The translations under genes and the position numbers were made by a program. From Smittium mucronatum (lineage: Eukaryota > Kickxellomycota > Harpellomycetes > Harpellales > Legeriomycetaceae): a stretch of 12,583 bases of DNA. Below are positions 9,583 through 12,583 of the stretch, piece after piece. Location of the stretch: the NCBI GenBank assembly GCA_001953115.1, contig LSSL01006578.1, positions 1-12,583 on the forward strand, read 5' to 3'. The notes under the pieces are model-generated. The model ran no database searches. It saw only the letters and a program-made list of their open reading frames with translations, and had not been told where the DNA came from. Positions within the stretch are counted from its first letter, which is position 1. Each line of letters starts with the position of its first letter.

Positions 9583-9800
9583 AAAAAAAACACCATAAAC
9601 ACAAAAAATAATTTCAGTCTAACAGGTAATAATCCCAGTCCACCAAGAAAAAACTATAATTTAAAATACTAAAAAATGATTATACTGTGAATTAAAAAAT
9701 TAAAAAAATTAAAAAAAATTAAAAAACGGTAAAGATATCTAACCCAAATAAACTACTAAAATGAATAAATTTTTTTTCAAAAAGTGCTATGAGTTCTAGG
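9583..9800 (+). pseudogene. rpmB: Probable decayed rpmB (ribosomal protein L28)
   Basis: L28 is a small basic protein of the large ribosomal subunit. The main trace is TGNNPSPPRKN at 9622 (family TGNNRSHA.NATKRR), preceded by a T..N..L stretch for the TGKRPV segment and followed by NLK, then LWIKK in which W is encoded by TGA (family NLHSHRFWV). The TGNN block predicts a start at 9583 and an end near 9820. That is where rpmG begins, which is the standard rpmB-rpmG pair. The remnant is short, so the case depends partly on the downstream neighbour. The sequence between about 9690 and 9730 is a chain of TTAAAAAA units, probably expanded by slippage. Confidence 0.52.
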
Positions 9801-9935
9801 CTATTAAAAGGAAGTGCTCTACCTAGTAAAAGAATCTCTAACCTACCATTTTATTGCTTGAATAAAGATAATACTGATCTAAATCAATTATAAAAACATT
9901 GAAAGTAATTAATTTTTAGGATTTAGGATCATTAT
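9801..9935 (+). pseudogene. rpmG: Probable decayed rpmG (ribosomal protein L33)
   Basis: L33 is a 55-residue protein of the large ribosomal subunit. LKGSALPSKRIS from 9804 stands position for position on AKGIREKIKLVS. After a one-base shift, SL..TYHFIA*IK from 9835 stands on SSAGTGHFYTTTK, with Lys, Gly, Ser, Thr, His, Phe and Lys kept at the right spacing. The start codon is no longer ATG. The expected 168 bases have shrunk to about 135 before mutM starts. Position between rpmB and mutM is the usual gammaproteobacterial order. Confidence 0.57.
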
Positions 9936-9936
9936 T

Positions 9937-10758
9937 ATGCCCTACTGAGCTATGCTAGATAATCAATAATCGAGCTTTCTTTGAAAAATCCATATAATTT
10001 TTGAATACTGGAAATTGAGTAAATTATTTTGGGATTTGCGTGCATCTACGAGAAGAAAAATGGGTAATTGAAAATATCACTTAACTCTAATTTCATAAAT
10101 TAAGATTTTAATTCATTATATATTAAATGCAAAAAAAAAATATCCAATATTATTTTACCTTAATTTAGTAACTTGGACTTCTTTTTTACTTTTTTATTTA
10201 TTTTTATTTTATTTTTAAATAATATTAGCATGAAGTAGAAAAATATCAATAATCTATGATATAACTAAAAATAAAGGATTTGGTTTTTTTATTTATAATT
10301 ATCATAATTCTAATAGTTTTTGAAGTAAATATATTTCAAAAAAATTATAACTTTATTTTTAAAAGAGGATAAAAGTGGATAATTTCTTATTTTTAAAGAA
10401 AAATCTGTAATTCTGTAAATTTTCTAATAACCCAATAATTCACTCTTTTTAACATACAATTAATCTGAAAATCGTAAAAAAAAACTAGATTCTAATGTAA
10501 CTCTGAATTTTATTTTTGAAATCAAATAATTCTGATTATTTACTTTAAAATTTTCAGGAATTTTGATATAGAACCTAAAATTATTTAAAAAAAGGCTTCA
10601 AAATAATCAAACTATTTTTAGTGGTTGATTTTATTTCTTGTAATATCTTTAAATCAGAAAAATGTAGGAAAATTTGAATAAAAAAAATATAAAATTTTTT
10701 CTAGGTAAATTTACACAATAATTCCTCTTTTAAATAAAAATATACATGATAATTTCAT
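9937..10758 (+). pseudogene. mutM: Decayed mutM (formamidopyrimidine-DNA glycosylase)
   Basis: MutM removes 8-oxoguanine from DNA. Plus-strand traces: the start MPY*AMLDN at 9937 (family MPELPEVET), V...EKW.IENI at 10040 (VRNGRLRWPVSEEI), IILP*FSN at 10149 (IIHLGMSG), HEVE near 10228 (HDHVD), and ITKNKGFGFFIY at 10261 (YTDPRRFGAWLW, in perfect step). Start estimates from the internal motifs are 9959, 9945 and 9949, against an actual ATG at 9937. The expected 810 bases reach about 10755, where convergent coaD ends. The catalytic Pro-Glu at the amino end has lost its Glu (now Tyr), followed by a stop. The carboxy-terminal zinc finger is unreadable. The reverse complement of the first 25 bases mimics a tRNA D-arm, considered and rejected. 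Confidence 0.76.
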
Positions 10759-10764
10759 TTCACA

Positions 10765-11247
10765 GACATAAACAGAATATAAAATATTTTTTTATAAGTT
10801 ATCTTTTTTTAGGTCTATTTATTATAATACTTGTTTTATTGCTATTGTTTTATTGTTTTATTTTTAGTTTGAAATAACATTAATAATTTACTTTAAAATG
10901 ATATAAATATATTATTATCGCGAATAAAATTATTTTAGATAAGCTACATAAATTTTTAAAATTCTTTTTTCAAAAAATAAAATCATACCTCTTAAAAACG
11001 TAGAAAACCAACCATCGTTTCTTATAACGCTTAAAAAGTTTTTTCACAAAGTTATATTTAAAGTAAATTTGAGAGAAATAGCTTTTAATTAATCCTTGGA
11101 ATCGCTTAGGTATTTTTTTTAAGCTATCATATTTTTTAATTCTATTTTGTTAAAACTTTTCATAAAATGTGAGCTTTTATTTTTTAAACAATTTAAATTT
11201 AACTGAATAAATTCATTTCCAAATATTATCGCTATATTTTTTTTCAT
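10765..11247 (-). pseudogene. coaD: Decayed coaD (phosphopantetheine adenylyltransferase)
   Basis: CoaD transfers AMP to 4'-phosphopantetheine in coenzyme A synthesis. The minus-strand ATG at 11247-11245 opens a 43-codon frame reading MKKNIAIIFGNEF.I (family MQKRAIYPGTFDPI). Near 11005-10975 VFKR.YDFIF* stands on GLRAVADFEYE, with the last Glu now TGA. Near 10930, AIII.Y...FKV can be laid on SFISSSLVKEV. The second motif predicts a start at about 11266, and the length equals the 159-residue family. The nucleotide-binding TNGH motif is lost. It converges on mutM and follows waaA, both as in Escherichia coli. The unbroken first 43 codons are the cleanest stretch in the window but are unlikely to be functional. 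Confidence 0.66.
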
Positions 11248-11254
11248 TTTTTAA

Positions 11255-12481
11255 TTAAACTTCGGATGTTAATTAAAACAGTTCCCATCAAATATTTTTG
11301 CTACATACCATATTAAATGAATAAATAAATTATTAATAGTTTTAAAATTATTAAAATATTTATTTACACTCCAGTTTATTTTAATGTAAAAAAGTTATTC
11401 TAAAATTTCTATCTAAAAAATTTCTATACATAGAAAATATATATTTCAATCATTTATTACTTTAAAATAGTAAAAAATATAAATGCACTTTTCTCAAGCT
11501 AGATTAATCTATTATACTTTTATTTTAATATAATTTATATTAAAATATTTTCTTTTATTATCTGTATGAATAAAAATGTGAATTTAAATTCTTGAAGAAT
11601 ATATTTTCTAGGCTTAAGTCTGAAAAGAAGTTGATATATGGATGCCTATTATCTTTTTTTTTAAAAAAGTCTTTATTATGTTAATTTTATTATTTTCACA
11701 ATTTTTTTCACCAAATTTTTCTGCACTAGAGATATTTTAAAAAATCGCTTTGGCTCCACTAAAGCGTAAATATTAATATTTTATTCAATAAAGTTAATGG
11801 GTTATACAATGTTTATTAGGACTAAAATTTTCAGGAAAGTTTAAAAGGACAAAAAAATCATCAGATTACCATTAGGAATATCAGATTTTAATATAAATTG
11901 ACAGAAAATTAATCTCGAAGAATTAATGATTCGAATATAATGTTGTATGTGGATATGATCCTTCTCACGTGGGTGTGATCCTTAAGTGGATATGATATTT
12001 TTTTGGTGATTAGATTCTTTAAGTTATTGTGAATCTTTATTTATTTGGTGTATTGTTAAAATTCAGGCCTAATATAGCAAATAATTACGTTTTTATAGAC
12101 TGGAATATCTGAATTAATCCAGTAGACGAATACTTATTTGAGGATGTTTAAACTTGCTAATTTTTTATTGAAGGGTGGAAAATGAAGTAACAATTGTAAA
12201 CACCACCCCCCATAAAACTATAAAACTAAAAATACTACATGTCTAAATTTAAACCCTCGAAATCGATAAATATCAAAAAATATTGTGAACTTCTCTATGA
12301 TAACAGATGTATATATAAAGGTAAGTAAAATTTAACAATTATTGAAAACTATGTAAATCTTTTCATAAATTTGACATTTGAATTGGAATCAGTTTAAAGT
12401 AAATTTAGCAAATTTGTATTTGCTTTTTTTATACACATATTAAATTACTATAGTTCATATTAGATCATCAGGGAGGGTCAT
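11255..12481 (-). pseudogene. waaA: Decayed waaA (Kdo transferase)
   Basis: WaaA (KdtA) is the inner-membrane glycosyltransferase that adds Kdo to lipid A. The minus-strand ATG at 12481-12479 starts MTLPDDLI*TIVI*YV (family MLELLYTALLYLI). Further traces: IHLLS*RSS near 12311 (LHSVSVGET), LI.QIFQSI near 12105 (LIMETELWPNL), and QIIKENILI*II near 11564, followed by LEKSA (DTMGELMLLYGI and LEAAA). The second motif predicts a start at about 12470. The length of about 1227 compares with 1278 in Escherichia coli. The catalytic Glu of VSVGE is Ser here. A G-rich minisatellite at 11949-12000 lies within the gene. Together with kdsA at the other end of the window, both Kdo steps are dead. Confidence 0.66.
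11949..12000 (+). repeat. GTGGATATGATCCTT minisatellite in waaA
   Basis: Three related 15-base copies begin at 11949, 11969 and 11986 (spacing 20 and 17): GTGGATATGATCCTT, GTGGGTGTGATCCTT and GTGGATATGATATTT. Weaker relatives containing GATTCTTT and GAATCTTT continue to about 12037. The block is rich in G on the plus strand and is unlike both the surrounding A+T decay and the old waaA code. The palindrome CACGTG lies at the junction of copies 1 and 2. Confidence 0.75.
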
Positions 12482-12583
12482 CTAAAGACGATCCGAAATC
12501 AAAGGAGTTACAAAACAGCGACTCGAGCCTACGATTTCATTTAAACAAAACCCTGTCATGCCATAATTGATAACCCCCCCCCC
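12482..12583. other. GC-rich window end with C10 run, upstream of waaA
   Basis: This end piece has over 40 % G+C, about twice the window average. It is open in two frames: on the minus strand from the window edge to a TAG just before the waaA start (about 33 codons), and on the plus strand to a TGA at 12570. Neither translation was recognised. It ends with ten C (12574-12583). A run of six C also occurs at 12206-12211. The C10 may be real, or an assembly end where sequencing failed. Confidence 0.45.

Noticed and set aside
9915..9962. tRNA pseudogene on the minus strand (TAGCTCAGTAGGGC)
   Set aside because: The D-arm likeness is good, but acceptor and T arms are missing. The plus strand fits the start of mutM, whose later motifs confirm the position.
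10545..10575. Eukaryotic splice acceptors (TTTTCAG) and an intron-rich nuclear gene
   Set aside because: Such strings are common in AT-rich DNA. No exons could be built between them, while bacterial gene traces cover the region.
1..12583. CRISPR array, mobile element, phage or toxin system
   Set aside because: I saw no regularly spaced repeats, transposase traces, terminal inverted repeats or defence-like genes.

Overview
The window is about 80 % A+T and has no intact gene. It is not featureless. Read against remembered Escherichia coli proteins, it is a continuous row of about fifteen decayed bacterial genes. They keep gammaproteobacterial (Enterobacterales-type) order, orientation, spacing and nearly full length. 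Every one is broken by many stops in all three codons, frameshifts and lost active-site residues. All matches were made by eye, without a search program. The strongest support is that several separate motifs in one gene usually predict the same start point to within about 10-40 bases, and that the neighbours are those expected from synteny.

Layout. Minus strand, left to right: kdsA (about 277-1133), sirB1/ychA (about 1283-2030), prmC (about 2032-2782), prfA (2845-3961), hemA (about 3965-5095). Transcription would have run hemA-prfA-prmC-sirB1-kdsA. A divergent gap of about 45 bases follows, with no lolB. Plus strand: ispE (about 5140-5975), a GC-richer hairpin (5986-6021), prs (about 6301-7300), pth (about 7350-7935), ychF (about 7936-8820, least certain of this group) and dut (about 8851-9305). 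After a 277-base unassigned stretch come rpmB (about 9583-9800), rpmG (about 9801-9935) and mutM (about 9937-10758), also plus strand. On the minus strand, converging on mutM, are coaD (about 10765-11247) and waaA (about 11255-12481). The last 100 bases are unusually GC-rich and end in a run of ten C.

The lost functions are central: translation termination and release-factor methylation (prfA, prmC), peptidyl-tRNA recycling (pth), PRPP synthesis (prs), tetrapyrrole entry (hemA), isoprenoid synthesis (ispE), CoA synthesis (coaD), dUTP removal and base-excision repair (dut, mutM), ribosomal proteins L28 and L33, and Kdo synthesis and transfer for lipid A (kdsA, waaA). A free bacterium could not survive with only these copies. 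I therefore read the window as a gene graveyard. It may be a relic chromosome or chromosome copy of a highly reduced, probably insect-associated gammaproteobacterial symbiont whose functions are supplied elsewhere, or a bacterial segment that moved into a host genome and decayed there. The sequence alone does not decide between these. Decay was mainly by base substitution towards A+T, with small and roughly balanced insertions and deletions, so gene lengths survived.

Local structures not explained by the dead genes are the hairpin at 5986-6021, a G-rich minisatellite at 11949-12000, an ATCTT microsatellite at 2461-2485, a T11A10 palindrome at 7188-7208, and the GC-richer stretches at 9306-9582 and 12482-12583.
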